Shown: one piece after another, positions 25,847-36,060 of the stretch | Numbering within the stretch: position 1 is the first letter of the stretch | Layout: every line of letters starts with the position of its first letter | NCBI RefSeq assembly: GCF_010091925.1 | Contig: NZ_WVID01000004.1 | Span: 244,956 to 308,955, forward strand | Reading direction: 5' to 3' | DNA length: 64,000 nt | Source: Nostoc sp. B(2019) | GTDB lineage: Bacteria; Cyanobacteriota; Cyanobacteriia; Cyanobacteriales; Nostocaceae | Notes under the pieces: model-generated | What the model was told of the DNA's origin: nothing | What the model saw: only the letters and a program-made list of their open reading frames with translations | Databases searched by the model: none | Made by a program: the position numbers and the translations under genes

Positions 25847-28555
25847 GTGTCAAATCGCGATCGCCAATTGAACAAGCGTCGATTTCTCGGATTTCTCTTC
25901 TTGTGCAGCTTCATATTTTTTACTTGGTTAATTCACGTACCTTTGATAGGAAATATCGCAACTGCACAAACTGCTGATATTAGCCGACAGGTAGAACAAG
26001 GTGTTAAAAGTTATGAAGCAGGAGATATTCGAGGTGCTATAGAGACTTGGGAGAAAGCTTTAGATGCTTATAAAAAAGTTAACAATGCTAAGAATGCAGC
26101 AGTTGTCAGCGAAAATCTTGCTAGAGCATATCAGCAATTGGGTGATACAAAAGAGGCGATCGCATTCTTTAATGAAGCAATAACCCACTACAGTGCAGTA
26201 AAGGATTTGCGTCAGGTAGGACGAATGCTGACGGAGCTAGCGCAGACATACAACAACCAAGGACAAGTAAGAAAAGCAATTTCCTTATTGTGCAGTAATA
26301 AATTTGATATTAAGTCAGATAAAAAACAACCCTGTGAAACCAATAGTGCATTACAACTTGCTTTGACAAATAAAGATAGTCGTACAGAAGTTGCAGCATT
26401 CGGTATTTTGGGTGAAGCACTGCGTTTATTGGGCAATTATAATCTAGCAATTCAATATTTAGAAGACGCAGCAAAAGTTAAAGATTCAGGATATGAAATT
26501 CTCATTAATAATAGTTTGGGGAATGTCCATACAAATTTAGGGCAACTTTAGTATATACGGGCAAAATCCGCAGAACAAACTAATGGTGACACAGGAGAAT
26601 TTCAAAAAGAAGCTATAGAGTATTTTAACAAATCAATCAAGTATTTTAATAGTAGTTTAGAATTAGCACGTAGACAAAATAATTCCCTTGGTCAACTGCA
26701 AGCTTTATTTAACACAATTCAAGTTAGTTATAAAAGCCATGATTTAAATATTCTCACCAACACGACAATTGATAATAAAATTCGAGAAGCTGTAACTTTA
26801 ATTGATAAAGTTCCCGATTCTTCCGCAAAAGCCTATGCGGCAATTGATTTAGCTTTATTACCAAGTGATTTTACAATTACTTCCCCCATCACTCAATGCT
26901 CGAAAACAGGTGAATTAGGTAAATTATCAAATACAGAAGTTATTAATATTTTAAATAAAGCAATTACTGTCAGTAAAAAAATTCAAAATTATCGTGTTGA
27001 ATCTTATGCTTACGGTGCATTAGGACATTTCTGGGAATGTCGAGGTGATGAAGCACAAGCACTCAAGTATACTAATCAAGCAATAATAGCAGCAGAGCAA
27101 AAATTAGCAGCAAAAGATGGTCTGTATTTGTGGGAATGGCAAGCAGGAAGAATATTGAAAAAGCAGAATCAAGAAAAGGAATCACTAGAAGCATACCAAA
27201 GAGCATTTAAAACTTTAGAAGCAATTCGCAGCGATATTGTGATAAGTACACGCGATGTTCAATTTGGCTTTCGTGATGTTGTTCAACCTTTGTACCGCGA
27301 ATTGGCAGAATTTCAACTTCAGCAAATATTACAAGCATCGGTGAAGTCAGATACATCAAAATCTGGCGCATCGGATGCTTTAGAAACAATTGATTCTCTA
27401 AAATTGGCAGAATTACAAAACTATTTTGGTGGTGATTGTATTGTTAATGTACTCAATCCGAAGAGAGTAGATGAAATAGTAGATAAAAATACCGCAGTTT
27501 TGAGTTCAATTATTTTTGATGATAAGATAGCACTGCTGCTCACCTTACCGCCAAATGGGAATCAACCGGGTAAAACACTGGTTCATTGGGTGCAAGCAAA
27601 TAATAAAATCCTCCCAAAAGAACAATTACAAAAGCAGATTAAAGTATTTCAAAAGTCGCTAATCTTGGGTCAAGGTCGTCCCGATGGCTATGATCGCACT
27701 TTAGCGAGTCAACTCTACGATTTGATAATTCGTCATTTTGTAAAAGATTTAAAAGCAGGAAATATCAAAACATTAGTGTTTGTTCAAGATGGCTTTTTAC
27801 GTAGCATTCCAATGGCTGCACTTTACGATACTAAAACACAAGAATATTTAATAGAACAATACGCAGTTGGAACGACTCCCAGTATCCGCTTGACTGCACC
27901 AAAATCGTCGAGAGATCGCCACCTAGAACGAGCTTTAGTTTTGGGTTTAACGAAAGCAGCAATTATAGATCGACAAGAGTTTCAAGCATTAGACTATGCC
28001 CAGAAGGAAATCGAAGCCGTTAAACAAGTTTTTCCCAATAGTAGATTTTTTATTGATACAAAATTTTCTCCAGAAACTCTTAAAACAGAACTAGTTAGCA
28101 AAAACATTTTTCCTGTAGTTCATATAGTCAGCCACGCGCAATTTGGCACAATTCCTGAAAATACATTTATTGTCACTGGAAATAACAGCAAGCTCACAAT
28201 TAGCGAACTCGAAGCTGCTTTAAGTAACGTTCGTGGTCAAGAAAATGCATTAGAGTTGTTAGTACTCACAGCCTGTCAAACAGCACTTGGAGACGATCGC
28301 GCTACATTGGGTTTAGCTGGAGTTGCATTACAAGTTGGTGTTAAAAGTGCAGTAGCTTCATTATGGTCAGTTCAGGATAAATCAACAGCGCTTTTAATTG
28401 AGGAATTTTATCGGAATTTCAAAAAGCCAGGGATGACAAAAGTTGAAGCTTTACGTCAAGCACAAATTAAGATGATAAAGTTAACTGGAGAGCAATCGGT
28501 GTTTGCAAGTCCAGCATTTTGGTCGCCGTTTATTTTGATTGGTAATTGGGTTTAA
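25847..28555 (+). pseudogene. TPR-CHAT caspase-like protease split by one in-frame stop
   Basis: A GTG start with AGGAG seven bases upstream opens a frame that continues to 28555 with only one interruption, TAG at 26549-26551 (codon 235). Both sides are the same frame, the same protein. The N-terminal part has a signal/anchor (FLFLCSFIFFTWLIHVPLIG) and TPR units (GDIRGAIETWEKALDAYKKV); TPRs continue after the stop. The C-terminal CHAT domain is complete: HIVSHAQFG supplies the catalytic His (codon 763), LLVLTACQTALGDD the Cys (codon 810), and LAGVALQVGVKSAVASLWSV the following strand. The gene is probably a very young pseudogene, or read through, or a sequencing error. An internal restart could yield the CHAT part alone. 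It converges with DUF928 and the CHASE2 kinase. Confidence 0.85.
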
Positions 28556-28560
28556 TTATG

Positions 28561-28700
28561 TAGAGACGTTGCAATGCAACATCTCTATCGAAAAATAATG
28601 CGATGTCTGACGACAAGCTCTTCGGGTAACGCTCCTGCGTCGCTAATGCAACCGACGGAAACCGCGCTTGTCTGCAACTGCCTCACCGCAGAGCGTCTAC
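28561..28700. repeat. Palindromic repeats between convergent genes
   Basis: TAGAGACGTTGCA and TGCAACATCTCTA (28561-28587) form a 13-bp hairpin of a well-known cyanobacterial dispersed type, placed directly after the CHAT gene and probably serving as its terminator. From 28600 to 28700 a second repeat cluster follows (GCGTCGCTAATGCAACCGAC and GCAGAGCGTCTACGCC pieces). Confidence 0.6.
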
Positions 28701-28704
28701 GCCA

Positions 28705-29466
28705 TCAACTTTCTTGCTGATAAATCAGTTGCAAATTCTTGATATAACTATTAATTGCTTCGCTATCATTAGGTTTATCTTCTACCCTTTCATGCTTAAT
28801 TAGTTCCTGGATTAAATTAGAACCTAATTTACCTAATTTACCTTGACTAGAATATTTAAGTGCTTCCGCAAACGCATCATACCAAAGCCCTTGCTCTGCC
28901 AGATAGGTAATTTTTTGAGTCGAATTACTAGCAGAATTAATTCTTCCTTTAAGTGCCAAAGGTATGTTCACAACTTGAAATCCTGCACGTACAAAAGTTA
29001 AACCACTGGGACAAAGCATCGAAATTTGCCAGAAATATTCTTTTCCTACCATAAGTTCCGGTTGCGTGGAAGAAACTACAAATTTATTCACTCCTGGTAA
29101 TGAGTTTAATTCCTCTGCTTTCATTACTATTTGCGGTAGTTGCTTTGGTTTCACCTCAAACAAAATGAAATCAACGGTACGTGCTGTTGACATAAACCAT
29201 GCAAATATAGGACGCTTGGATGCAGTTTCACCCACATAAGTCTGCGGTGCTAATAAAGTCAGAGGAATTCCTCCATCACCAGGACATCCTCGTGAACCGC
29301 CAGCCCGGGAGTGTTCGCTAGGAGGTTTGCGAGTGCGAGGTTTAAATTTGGCGATCGCTTCTGGTATAACAAACACAAACAAGCTCAAAGTAAAAATACT
29401 TACCAGTCGGCGTTGGTTAGTTTTTGCAGACAACGATTGAAACAACGAAAAATTACGAAGTTTCAT
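28705..29466 (-). CDS. DUF928 exported protein
   Basis: The 253-residue protein has an N-terminal signal (LVSIFTLSLFVFVIPEAIAK), the DUF928-like stretch RAGGSRGCPGDGGIPLTLLA followed by PQTYVGETASKRPIFAWF, and a beta-rich central domain (FILFEVKPKQLPQIVMK, KEYFWQISMLCP), ending in a helical tail. DUF928 is a cyanobacterial family of unknown function that I remember near CHAT, CHASE2 and haemagglutinin genes. It follows the CHASE2 kinase by 46 bp and is probably co-transcribed with it and the regulator, so it may act on the sensory or secretion side of the locus. Confidence 0.8.
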   Translation of the reverse strand: MKLRNFSLFQSLSAKTNQRRLVSIFTLSLFVFVIPEAIAKFKPRTRKPPSEHSRAGGSRGCPGDGGIPLTLLAPQTYVGETASKRPIFAWFMSTARTVDFILFEVKPKQLPQIVMKAEELNSLPGVNKFVVSSTQPELMVGKEYFWQISMLCPSGLTFVRAGFQVVNIPLALKGRINSASNSTQKITYLAEQGLWYDAFAEALKYSSQGKLGKLGSNLIQELIKHERVEDKPNDSEAINSYIKNLQLIYQQES

Positions 29467-29512
29467 AGATATTTCTTAGTTTTTTGTTTACTGATGTTGG
29501 TTAATTATCGAG

Positions 29513-31474
29513 CTAAGGAACATGAAAACTTTTTAAAAGCCGAGATTTAAAATCAGGTTTTTGAAAATTTATTTGCTGGAAGTTTGTACTTAATTTCCAG
29601 ATCAATTCACACACTGTACCTCGTGGTTTTACAGTCTCGCGTTTAAAGCTGCCATTTAATTTTCTGGCAAGGTTTTGAGACTGTTTTGTACCCTTGTTTT
29701 CGCTGTGTGTAGTTAACCCAGAACCATCATCTTTGATACAGAGTGAGTATTCACCGTCTACGCAAACCCCAGATGCTTCTATACACTTTACTCCTTGTGC
29801 GTGTTTACCCACATTACACAAATTTTCTTCTAAAAATAAGCATAGTTCCCTCTTGAGTTCCATACTTAAGTATTTATCATTAATTGGCTCAAATGTGCGC
29901 GTTTTTACTTTAAGAGTTTTTAAATATTCTAGGTCGTCGCGTTCGAGAGTGCTGGAATATACTTCGTAAAATAAATCGTGTATCTGACGATTTAAATCTA
30001 TTTTTAATCCACTTCCTAACCTTAAACTTTCATGATTCGTCAGTGCTTCCACTCTTAAATACTCACCAATTTCACGAATTTCAGAATTGAGCTTTTCAAA
30101 CTGGTAAATTAATTGCTCATTGGGTAAATTCTGCTTTCTTAATTGTTGTAATCCGTTAGCGAGGGTTTGCAATGGCCCATTATGAATCAGATTAAATGTA
30201 TATTCAATTGTGCGCTTTTGTTGGTCATTTTTTTCACGCAACAGTTTATCATGCTGAAAAAATGCGAATGCACTCAATCCCACGCCATTCATTGCTAAAG
30301 TTAGTAAACTAGGAACTACGGGAATCCAAACTCCCCACAATAGCAAACTGATATAACCACTACCAGCAACGCCCAAACCCACTACTGTCACAGCCAACAG
30401 ATTTTTTGTAATAGATTGGGTAAAGCGTCCAATTGCGATCGGAGTAATTCCCCAAATTATTATCCATGTATATTCCCAAGGTTCTGCCCAAGACTTCAAC
30501 ATCGGGCGATTGTTTAAAACAGCATTAATAATTTGGCTAGTTGCGTGTGCGTGGTACTCAACTCCATATATTTGACCAGTTATTTTTCTTCCAGGAATTG
30601 CTAATGTATACAAATTATCTCCTACACTAGGAGATAAATTACCAACAATAATAATCTTGTCACGCAACCAATTAGGGTCAATCTTACCTTCTTGAGTCTG
30701 ACCTGTTTTAATATCATTAAGTGAAAGAATACGAAATGGCTGATTTCTGTGCCTAAAGTTGATTAATATTTGTAGTTCACCTGTAATTTCTTTATCAACA
30801 TATCCACCAAAGTTCGGTATGACACGGGGTAATTCAGTATTGCCAAACCTTATTGTATCTCGGTCTTTTTCACCATCCTCATCATTAATTCCTCTTGATG
30901 CCAGGTAAAATTGAGCAAGTTTAAACCCTAGAGAAAAACGGTCTTCTTGAAGATTGTTGGAGTTTGGAGTCCATAAAATATAGCGTCTATTTTTCCCATC
31001 ATTATCGCTGTGAATATCTACTATTCCAGTCCTTTCTTGAGGAATAAAATTAGGTGCTGGAATTTTAGGTTTCTGATTTTTTTCGATACCAAATATATTG
31101 GGATTATCTTGAAAAGTTTTCACAAGTTGATTATGACCTGGTTCAACAGGAACATTCTTGAAAAGGTCGAGTCCGATCACACGAGGTTTGTAAATTTCTA
31201 GCTTGTTTAGTAAATCTGCAATTTCACCATCGGGTATAGGATATCCTCCGGCTTTAGCAATATCATCTTCATCAATACCAACAATTACCACATGTTTATC
31301 AACAGGTTCGGGCGGACGCACACGTAAAAATGTATCTAATAACATCCATTCTAGAACTTGCAGCGAACCAGTTAGACGAGCGAGAATAACCAGTAGCAAC
31401 ACGATAATTCCTGGCAGTGCTGCATAGCGCCATATCTTTAATTCTGTAGTAAATTTATCCCAACTTCTACGCAT
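29513..31474 (-). CDS. CHASE2-domain sensor histidine kinase
   Basis: The 653 residues begin with a transmembrane helix (YAALPGIIVLLLVILARL), a large extracytoplasmic CHASE2 domain (about 45-320; VVIVGIDEDDIAKAGGYPIP, RPRVIGLDLF-like PRVIGLDLFKNVP, LRDKIIIVGNL), then three transmembrane helices, a dimerisation segment with the likely phospho-acceptor His in FNLIHNGPLQTLANGLQQL, and a catalytic ATPase domain with FLEENLCNVGKHAQG (N box) and DDGSGL (G1). It overlaps nothing but sits 13 bp after the response regulator stop; a TTG seven codons earlier would overlap that stop. The ATP domain ends with a short G2 region and a basic tail. With the regulator it forms a two-component system of unknown signal. 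Confidence 0.87.
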   Translation of the reverse strand: MRRSWDKFTTELKIWRYAALPGIIVLLLVILARLTGSLQVLEWMLLDTFLRVRPPEPVDKHVVIVGIDEDDIAKAGGYPIPDGEIADLLNKLEIYKPRVIGLDLFKNVPVEPGHNQLVKTFQDNPNIFGIEKNQKPKIPAPNFIPQERTGIVDIHSDNDGKNRRYILWTPNSNNLQEDRFSLGFKLAQFYLASRGINDEDGEKDRDTIRFGNTELPRVIPNFGGYVDKEITGELQILINFRHRNQPFRILSLNDIKTGQTQEGKIDPNWLRDKIIIVGNLSPSVGDNLYTLAIPGRKITGQIYGVEYHAHATSQIINAVLNNRPMLKSWAEPWEYTWIIIWGITPIAIGRFTQSITKNLLAVTVVGLGVAGSGYISLLLWGVWIPVVPSLLTLAMNGVGLSAFAFFQHDKLLREKNDQQKRTIEYTFNLIHNGPLQTLANGLQQLRKQNLPNEQLIYQFEKLNSEIREIGEYLRVEALTNHESLRLGSGLKIDLNRQIHDLFYEVYSSTLERDDLEYLKTLKVKTRTFEPINDKYLSMELKRELCLFLEENLCNVGKHAQGVKCIEASGVCVDGEYSLCIKDDGSGLTTHSENKGTKQSQNLARKLNGSFKRETVKPRGTVCELIWKLSTNFQQINFQKPDFKSRLLKSFHVP

Positions 31475-31487
31475 TTGCTCCCATCTG

Positions 31488-32243
31488 CTAATCAATTAAT
31501 CCTGCTTCACGCGCCCGGATTTCTGTTTGGATTCTCAAGCTTTTTCCACCTTCCTTACAGTCTTCTGGGTACACACCAAGGACATCCTGAATTTTCGTCC
31601 AGTAATTGCGAATAGCACGTTCCGATTTATACATTCGGTCAGCGATCGGTTTATCCATCAAGTCTTCGTCAAATGCCAAACGCAAAACTTGCAGCCATTC
31701 TGGTTTGAGTTCAATTGCTGTTTTAATATCTTTAGTATGGGTTCCACCTTGGAGTGCCAAACTCGTGCGGATTAACATTTCCGATTCAGGCAAATTTTTA
31801 TCTGCGATCGCAAATCCTCCCTGATGGTTGTCGATTTCATGTTTTATTCGCACCAAAGCTTTAATATAACTGCTTTGTACCACAAAGTTCTGCTCTGGAT
31901 ATTGTTTGAGTAGCTGCTTGATCAGTTCAATTCCAGTATCAGTAGTCGCAGTTACTCCCTCGCTAACAGGAATCGATAAATCTACCACAATCAAATTTAA
32001 AGGTGCTTTTTCCTGCTCTCTATCTTCCTGTTTTGCTTGAATCTGAGCTATTACTTCTAAAGCATTTTGTGCAGTTTTCACCTGAAGAAATTCCGTATCT
32101 GGATATTGTCGCTTTAATACATCGAGGGTTCCAGTTAAAATCATTTGGTGATCATCAATAACCAATATTTTTTTAGGTTTTAAGTGTTGAAGCTCTAATT
32201 TTATTTGGTTCTTTGCTAACTTATTCAGATCAACTTCAAGCAT
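31488..32243 (-). CDS. Response regulator paired with the CHASE2 kinase
   Basis: The 251-residue protein has a receiver domain (about 24-170): KKILVIDDHQMIL holds the acidic pair, LNLIVVDLSIPVSEG the phospho-accepting Asp, and FVVQSSY and FAIADKNLP the conserved Ser/Thr-type and Lys positions. The C-terminal domain (LKPEWLQVLRLAFDEDLMDK, SERAIRNYWTKIQDVLGVYP) is helix-turn-helix-like, similar to NarL/LuxR output but diverged, as in other cyanobacterial CHASE2 partners. It lies directly upstream of the kinase and is probably the first gene of the operon. Its targets may include the nearby exported genes; this is inference. Confidence 0.85.
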   Translation of the reverse strand: MLEVDLNKLAKNQIKLELQHLKPKKILVIDDHQMILTGTLDVLKRQYPDTEFLQVKTAQNALEVIAQIQAKQEDREQEKAPLNLIVVDLSIPVSEGVTATTDTGIELIKQLLKQYPEQNFVVQSSYIKALVRIKHEIDNHQGGFAIADKNLPESEMLIRTSLALQGGTHTKDIKTAIELKPEWLQVLRLAFDEDLMDKPIADRMYKSERAIRNYWTKIQDVLGVYPEDCKEGGKSLRIQTEIRAREAGLID

Positions 32244-32894
32244 AATTTCTATGTTCCTACGTTATAAATTGCTGATCAAATACTTCCGATGAGATAAGTG
32301 CAGACTGAAGTAGTTGATATTTGGATATCTTTGTTAACTAAGTGTTAAATAGAGATGTTTGTGTAAATCCTATAATTAAATAATTTCATTTTTGGATTAA
32401 AATGCAGCAAATAATACAAAAAATGTTATATTTTTGACTTCTGCTTAATCTTCCTCTTACGATCGCTGGTTTGTAAAATACTTATTCGTATTTATCTCAA
32501 TAGCTTATCGGAGATAAACTTAACAGCGTATGCATAAAAGTGCAGTTTTTATTAGGGATTATTGAAATTGTTTTTGACAAGCGATCACCCACGATTTAAT
32601 CGCCAAAGACTTGATCTGCCGCGTTCTTCAGTTTCGTGACAATGTAGAGACGGTGGAAAACGGCTTGGGTAAACACAATCCCAAGTTTTGGAGTTGAAGT
32701 TGGGGAAATTGGAAGAGAGAAATTTTGTTTAATTATTAAAAAACTGCGATCGTCTCCATAGAATCAGGGGATAACCACAATTGTTGATCAGTTCATATTG
32801 CAAAACTTCGCAGTACGCAATGACTGAGTTTTCGCCACTTGTACTGCTAGGACTACTTGCTGGTCTTGCGATGCAGTTCAGGACTGCATCTGTT
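32244..32894. other. Intergenic region, 650 bp
   Basis: No supported gene. The left part is the promoter side of the response regulator; the right part follows the KTSC gene. A minus-strand frame at 32729-32920 overlaps the KTSC end and has no family character, so it is not called. Confidence 0.35.
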
Positions 32895-33326
32895 TCACTG
32901 ATCATCAGTATCATTTGCATAATCTAGGCGATCGCACTCATATTTACCTTTAATCTCGTCATTGAAAAATCTACCAATTGAGTCTGCTGAATGTAAATCT
33001 TCCCAAGTTTCTGATTCTACTCCCGAATACTGATAAACTGCACCACTTTGAAACTCAACTTGTAAAACCTGTTCGTCGCTATCGTAGCCGACAGCGATCG
33101 CCATTGATGAGCTAACTGGTAACATAGCAATTGGTTCTTCTTCAAAAGGAAGTGCAGCAGTCTCCGCGACAATCTCGTTTAGCTCTTGCAGTCCTTCATA
33201 AGCTTGTACTGGTGCGGGAATTTCCAAAAACTCTAACTCGTCGCCTCGGTCAAGCAACAACTGCAAATATCCGTCAGAATGAGCGATCGCTACTAAATTG
33301 CTCAAGTCTACCTTAGATAGCTTCAT
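32895..33326 (-). CDS. KTSC-domain protein
   Basis: The 143-residue protein ends in a KTSC domain: SSSMAIAVGYDSDEQVLQVE, FQSGAVYQYSGVESETWEDL, and DSIGRFFNDEIKGKYECDRL. The N-terminal half is acidic and helical. KTSC domains occur alone or fused to nucleic-acid-related domains; the function of the single-domain cyanobacterial form is unknown. A decayed copy of its tail lies at 17940-18055. Confidence 0.78.
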   Translation of the reverse strand: MKLSKVDLSNLVAIAHSDGYLQLLLDRGDELEFLEIPAPVQAYEGLQELNEIVAETAALPFEEEPIAMLPVSSSMAIAVGYDSDEQVLQVEFQSGAVYQYSGVESETWEDLHSADSIGRFFNDEIKGKYECDRLDYANDTDDQ

Positions 33327-33489
33327 TAAGTTTGCTCTCCTAATGGCGTAGTCGGGAGTGTTAAATTCTTATGCAATACTGAGTCAGTATAGTACAAAAA
33401 TACTATACTGGCGTTTGACTGTCAAGCTTGTTTGCTCAAGTTGTCACAGTAGTGATCTATCGCATTAATTTTGATGGTCATACATGTTT

Positions 33490-33541
33490 GTAGTAAGGAC
33501 TTTAGTCCTTGATTTTTTAAGCACTTTAGTGCTTACTACGA
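33490..33541. repeat. Double-hairpin dispersed repeat
   Basis: Two adjacent hairpins, AAGGACTTTAGTCCTT and AAGCACTTTAGTGCTT, separated by GATTTTTT and bounded by GTAGTAAG/CTTACTAC, form the well-known cyanobacterial double-palindrome repeat. It lies just after leuA and may act as its terminator. Confidence 0.7.
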
Positions 33542-33593
33542 ACCTCTCAAAACTTGTGCGATAGACTGATAGTTATTCCCGAAAAATGCCACT

Positions 33594-35210
33594 TCAGTAA
33601 ACCTTGTGTGCATGAGACTGCAACTTCTCAGTTTGCGATCGCAAGTAACGATAGAGGCGATTCAGAGCATTGATATAAGCATAAGCTGCTGCTACCACAA
33701 TATCAGTATCAGATGCTTGCCCAGAGAATATCCGCTCTTGATACCTCAAGCGAACTGTGACGGTTCCCAGTGCATCAATACCTTCTGTTACAGATTGGAC
33801 GGAAAACTCAATTAGTTGATTGGGAATTTGCACCAGTTTACTAATCGTTTGATACACTGCATCCACTGGGCCAGTACCTACACTCGCATCCGTGAGGATT
33901 TTGTCATCGGGAGTGACAATTGTGATGGTTGCAGTGGGACAGGTGCAGTCACCGCAGATTACTTGGACATGTTCAATTTGAAAGCCACTTTCTACTTGAA
34001 TCTGCGTTTGGTCTCTGGCGATCGCTTCTAAATCCCAATCTGATATTTCCTTTTTCTTATCGGCGACTTCTTTAAACCGATTGAAGGCTTTATTCAAATC
34101 TGCTTCATTCAGATCAAACCCCAATTCCTTAAGCCGAGTACGGAAAGCATTTCTTCCAGAGTGCTTACCCAAAACAATACGATTTTCCGGCAAACCGATC
34201 GCAGCAGCTTCCATAATTTCGTAGGTTTCACGGTGCTTGATAATACCATCTTGGTGAATCCCAGACTCATGAGCAAAAGCGTTTGCTCCAACAATCGCCT
34301 TATTCGGCTGAATCAACATTCCTGTTAATTGGGAAACCAAGGATGAGGTTTTGTAAATTTCCTGGGTTTTGATGTTAGTCAAGGGTGTTTCAGAATCGAC
34401 CGGACGACCAAAGTAGGGGTTAAAAAAGGGTTTGCGAACCTGCAACGCCATAACAATCTCTTCTAACGCTGCATTACCTGCTCGTTCACCAATACCATTA
34501 ATCGTACATTCTACCTGACGTACACCGTATTCAATTGCTGCCAGAGCGTTAGCTGTCGCTAAACCCAAATCATTCTGAGTGTGAACGGAAAGAATGACTT
34601 GATCAATATTGGGAACGTTTTCTCGAATCCCTTGAATCAGATTTCCCATTTCTTTGGGTGTGCAGTAGCCAACGGTATCGGGAATATTAATCGTGGTTGC
34701 ACCAGCGGCGATCGCTACCTCTAACACCTGATAGAGAAACTCTCTTTCAGTGCGACTGGCATCCATTGGTGAGAATTCTACATCATCTACAAATGATTTG
34801 GTGTATGCAATCATTTCTGCGGCAATCGCCAAAACTTCGCTGCGGGATTTTTTCAACTGATATTTGAGGTGAATATCAGAGGTGGAAATCATCGTATGGA
34901 TTCTGGAGTGAGCAGCGGGTTTCAAAGCTTCGGCGGCTGCTTGAATATCCTGGCGAATCGCTCGCGCCAAACTGCAAATGATTGGGCCACCCGGTATACC
35001 AACTTGTTCAGCAATACTTTTAACAGCTTGAAAATCTCCGGGACTGGCTACGGCAAAACCTGCTTCAATCACATCGACACCGAGTAGAGCCAGTTGATGA
35101 GCGATCGCAAGTTTTTCTTCTACGTTTAATGTTGCGCCTGGTGACTGTTCGCCATCTCGTAGTGTGGTATCGAAGATGATAACTCGGTCTGCTTGAGATG
35201 CAATGCTCAT
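33594..35210 (-). CDS. leuA: 2-isopropylmalate synthase LeuA
   Basis: LeuA condenses acetyl-CoA with 2-oxoisovalerate, the first committed step of leucine synthesis. The 538 residues show the family start [20 protein letters not shown] with the catalytic/metal residues, [38 protein letters not shown], and [20 protein letters not shown], followed by the C-terminal LeuA regulatory domain (from about 390), which binds leucine for feedback control. Length is normal. It is divergent from a GntR-family regulator across 80 bp that hold a strong palindromic operator, so control by that regulator is likely. Confidence 0.95.
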   Translation of the reverse strand: MSIASQADRVIIFDTTLRDGEQSPGATLNVEEKLAIAHQLALLGVDVIEAGFAVASPGDFQAVKSIAEQVGIPGGPIICSLARAIRQDIQAAAEALKPAAHSRIHTMISTSDIHLKYQLKKSRSEVLAIAAEMIAYTKSFVDDVEFSPMDASRTEREFLYQVLEVAIAAGATTINIPDTVGYCTPKEMGNLIQGIRENVPNIDQVILSVHTQNDLGLATANALAAIEYGVRQVECTINGIGERAGNAALEEIVMALQVRKPFFNPYFGRPVDSETPLTNIKTQEIYKTSSLVSQLTGMLIQPNKAIVGANAFAHESGIHQDGIIKHRETYEIMEAAAIGLPENRIVLGKHSGRNAFRTRLKELGFDLNEADLNKAFNRFKEVADKKKEISDWDLEAIARDQTQIQVESGFQIEHVQVICGDCTCPTATITIVTPDDKILTDASVGTGPVDAVYQTISKLVQIPNQLIEFSVQSVTEGIDALGTVTVRLRYQERIFSGQASDTDIVVAAAYAYINALNRLYRYLRSQTEKLQSHAHKVY

Positions 35211-35256
35211 AACTGTCTCCCGTAATTTTTAGGGGATTGTTGTTTGTAACTTTGGA

Positions 35257-35284
35257 TATTGTATACGATTTTTTGTATACAATA
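35257..35284. promoter_or_regulatory. Palindromic operator of the GntR-family regulator
   Basis: A perfect 10-bp inverted repeat, TATTGTATAC and GTATACAATA, separated by 8 nt lies between leuA and the GntR gene, ending 6 bp before the GntR ATG. TNGTATACNA-type palindromes are the usual operators of FadR/FCD-type GntR proteins. Binding here could block both divergent genes. Confidence 0.8.
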
Positions 35285-35290
35285 TAAATT

Positions 35291-35971
35291 ATGAACTTAA
35301 ATGACTTGGCAGCCAACGTGCTGCAACAGCAACGCAGTACCCCAGATTTAATTGCCGACGCCTTGCGGGAAGCGATTTTGCAGGGTATTTTTCAGGAAGG
35401 ACAATCCCTAAGACAAGATGAAATCGCCACTCAGTTTGGAGTCAGCCGCATTCCCGTGCGCGAAGCACTCAAGCAACTCGAAGCAGAAGGATTAGTGACG
35501 CTGCATCTAAATCGCGGCGCAATGGTATCAGTGCTAACAGCCGCAGAGGCGCAAGAAATCTGCGAAATTCGTAGCGCCTTGGAGGTCAAAGCGATACAAA
35601 TAGCAATACCTAAATTAGGCGAAGTAGATATAGAAAAGGCTGCTGTGATTCTGGAAGCGACTGATCAAGCAACTGATGCAGGTATATTAGCAAAACTCAA
35701 CTGGGAATTTCACGCAACGTTGTACACAGCTGCGGAACGTCCTCGGCTGCTGATGATGATTAAAAACTTGCATGTTAATTGCGATCGCTATGTCCGTGTG
35801 CAATTGACGCAAATGGATTATCATGAGCGATCGCAAAAAGAACACTATCAACTTTTGGATGCTTGTCGTCAGCGAGATCCAAAAGCTACTGTCCGGTTAT
35901 TGAAGCGACACATTGACACCGCAGGAGAGCAGCTAGTTGCATACTTGCAGCAAAAAGCTCAGAAGCGCTAA
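35291..35971 (+). CDS. GntR-family (FCD) transcriptional regulator
   Basis: The 226-residue protein has an N-terminal winged helix (LIADALREAILQGIFQEGQS, DEIATQFGVSRIPVREALKQ, LEAEGLVTLHLNRGAMVS) and a C-terminal all-helical FCD domain (about 80-220) of the kind that binds small organic acids through metal-coordinating His/Asp residues (NWEFHATLY, LKRHIDTAG). Its start lies right behind a 10-bp palindrome, so autoregulation is likely. The divergent leuA suggests it senses an amino-acid or keto-acid metabolite, but no ligand can be named from the sequence. Confidence 0.9.
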   Translation: MNLNDLAANVLQQQRSTPDLIADALREAILQGIFQEGQSLRQDEIATQFGVSRIPVREALKQLEAEGLVTLHLNRGAMVSVLTAAEAQEICEIRSALEVKAIQIAIPKLGEVDIEKAAVILEATDQATDAGILAKLNWEFHATLYTAAERPRLLMMIKNLHVNCDRYVRVQLTQMDYHERSQKEHYQLLDACRQRDPKATVRLLKRHIDTAGEQLVAYLQQKAQKR

Positions 35972-36060
35972 TTCTTGCTGGAACTCAATATATGTGATCT
36001 ACTAGAACAGACTAAACGGAAAATTTACACTATCCTGTCAGAGAAATAGGTAGGTCGTTT

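Noticed and set aside
32729..32920. Minus-strand frame of 63 codons after the KTSC gene
   Set aside because: It overlaps the KTSC end, has no family features and no ribosome site.
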